This document shows, piece after piece, positions 62,830 through 64,000 of a stretch of 64,000 nt of DNA (position 1 is its first letter; every line of letters starts with the position of its first letter). The DNA lies in assembly GCA_021786295.1 (NCBI GenBank), contig JAJYNO010000024.1:157848-221847 (forward strand). Reading direction: 5' to 3'. A program made the translations under genes and the position numbers. The stretch comes from a bacterium (GTDB lineage Bacteria > Elusimicrobiota > Elusimicrobia > Elusimicrobiales > UBA9959). Below the pieces are notes generated by a model. The model was not told the origin of the DNA. It ran no database searches and saw only the letters and a list, made by a program, of their open reading frames with translations.

Positions 62830-64000
62830 ATGGATCTCCCCATAAAAATGCTCACCACTGCAGTCGCTGTCCCGGTCTTCGGCGCGTTCCTGATACCGTT
62901 CGCCGGCCGGGTGTCCAGTTCCGCCCGGAACGCCTTCGCGGTGCTCCTGGGCCTGTTCACTTTCGCCGCGGCGGCCTCGCTGCTGAGCCCGGTGCTTGGG
63001 CGGGGCGCGGTAGACTACGTTATCGCCTTCCCGCGCGGCTTCGACCTGATCCTGCACGCCGACCTGCTCTCGGTCTTCATGGCGACGGTCTCCTCCTTCG
63101 TCAGCGCCGTGATCCTGATCTACTCGCTTGACTACATCTCGCACTACGAGAACCAGACCGAATACTACACGATGGTGGTGCTTTTCCTCGGCTCGATGAT
63201 GGGCCTGGTGTTTTCCGCCAATCTGCTGTGGATGTACGTGTTCTGGGAGATGACCGGTTTCGCGAGCTGGAGGCTGGTGGGCTTCTTCCGCTCCGACCGC
63301 GACGTCGCCAAGGCCAACAAGACCATCCTTGTCACCGTCTTCGGCGCGCTTTGCATGCTGATAGGCATAATAATGATCTACGCCAACTACGGCACGCTGG
63401 ACCTTCGCGCGCTGCACGGGCAGGCCATTACGTTCACGGCGGCCGTCTTCATCCTGGCGGGCATCCTCTCCAAGTCCGCCACGCTGCCGTTCTCCACCTG
63501 GCTGCCGGACGCCGGCGTGGCGCCCTCCACGGTGACCTCGCTGCTGCACGCGGCCGTGCTGGTAAAGATCGGCGTCTACGCCTATGCCCGGATCTTCGGC
63601 GTGACGTTCGCGGCGCCAGAGGCCTTCTCCACTATGGTGCTCTATATAACCGGTGCGAGCGCGCTGATCTCCGCCGGTGCCGCCCTGGTCGAGACCGACA
63701 TCAAGAGGATAATCGCCTACTCCACCATAAGCCAGCTGGCGTTCATCTTCCTGGGCCTGGCCTCAGGCAACAAGACCGCCTTCATCGGCGCCATCCTCTA
63801 CATCCTGATGCACAGCGTGGCCAAGGGCGGCCTGTTCCTCTGCGCCGGCATCATCGAGCAGAAGACCCACACCAAGGACATCAACCGGATGGGCGGCCTG
63901 TTCCGCTCGATGCCGTTCACCGGCGCGGCCTTCGGCCTCTGTTCGCTGTCCATCATGGGCATCCCGCCCTTCGGCGGCTTCTTCGGCAAGTACCTGGTCT
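62830..64000 (+). CDS. NuoL/MrpA-type proton or sodium antiporter subunit (cut by the right edge)
   Basis: 390 codons are visible and the frame runs off the right edge. There are about ten membrane helices so far. WMYVFWEMTGFASWRLVGFFRSD holds the key Glu of TM5, ILSKSATLPFSTWLPDAGVAPSTVTSLLHAA the key Lys of TM7, and ETDIKRIIAYSTISQLAFIFLGLASG the family signature (K-x-x-A-Y-S-T-x-S-Q). These subunits translocate ions in complex I, Mrp antiporters and membrane hydrogenases. The NKTILVTVFGALCMLIGI stretch is closer to Mrp/Hyf types than to NuoL, but later genes would be needed to decide. It has its own promoter-like sequence. Confidence 0.87.
   Translation, partial: MDLPIKMLTTAVAVPVFGAFLIPFAGRVSSSARNAFAVLLGLFTFAAAASLLSPVLGRGAVDYVIAFPRGFDLILHADLLSVFMATVSSFVSAVILIYSLDYISHYENQTEYYTMVVLFLGSMMGLVFSANLLWMYVFWEMTGFASWRLVGFFRSDRDVAKANKTILVTVFGALCMLIGIIMIYANYGTLDLRALHGQAITFTAAVFILAGILSKSATLPFSTWLPDAGVAPSTVTSLLHAAVLVKIGVYAYARIFGVTFAAPEAFSTMVLYITGASALISAGAALVETDIKRIIAYSTISQLAFIFLGLASGNKTAFIGAILYILMHSVAKGGLFLCAGIIEQKTHTKDINRMGGLFRSMPFTGAAFGLCSLSIMGIPPFGGFFGKYLV

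Overview
This window is GC-rich, almost gap-free bacterial chromosome. About 58 protein genes are packed head to tail, many with ATGA or GTGA stop-start overlaps, and no intergenic gap exceeds about 165 bases. I see no rRNA, tRNA, CRISPR array, phage or transposase gene. The host is Gram-negative: several outer-membrane barrels, a TolC-like channel with an RND pump, and a cytochrome bd oxidase are present. A CpaF/TadA-type ATPase, PorV/TraF-type barrels and a GspG-like protein would fit a deep-branching group such as Elusimicrobiota, but that placement is a guess.

Layout. 1-5.1 kb: the end of a CpaF-like ATPase, a DUF481 barrel and a surE/pcm operon. 5.2-12.4 kb: envelope genes, comprising a TraF-like barrel, an OmpR-type two-component system with a PepSY protein as probable target, a secreted phosphoesterase and two PAP2 phosphatases. 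12.4-16.8 kb: a glycolipid cassette made of a GT-C membrane transferase, a PIG-L deacetylase fused to a GT2 transferase, and an AglD-type membrane protein. 16.8-23.3 kb: TolC-like channel, RND pump, beta-propeller and a GNAT-like protein. 23.3-30.2 kb: LysE exporter, GT9, TPR protein, ABC-2 exporter and Wzx-like flippase. 30.2-31.1 kb: an FNR-like regulator and an elaborate nested inverted repeat. 31.1-36.7 kb (minus strand): nucleoside salvage (punA, deoA, upp), yraN, rnhB and the rpsP-khpA-trmD-rplS block. 36.9-42.5 kb (minus): a lone CheY-like protein, rpe, a PASTA protein, fmt, def and an amino-acid permease. 42.5-50.5 kb: a broken PtsN-like gene, a sugar-kinase-like gene, an inositol-phosphatase-like gene, envelope genes and cydAB.

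52.2-62.7 kb is the most unusual part. It is a Pfa/secondary-lipid-type multidomain synthase (KS-AT-KS-ACP-ACP-KR-DH) followed by its own Sfp-type phosphopantetheinyl transferase and an acyl-CoA carboxyltransferase. Together these look like a self-contained iterative lipid or polyketide pathway. The synthase frame is cut by a single in-frame TGA inside the second ketosynthase. Its two ACPs are perfect tandem DNA copies with Thr where the phosphopantetheine Ser is expected. The window ends inside a NuoL/MrpA-type antiporter subunit.

Other points that stand out: a second in-frame nonsense codon (TAG in the PtsN-like gene); two nearly identical TTAC-N6-GTAA palindromes upstream of distant genes; several promoters whose -10 box lies only 6 or 11-12 bases before the start codon; and the three-way-junction repeat between the convergent genes at 31 kb. 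All calls come from reading the sequence by eye; no database search was run.
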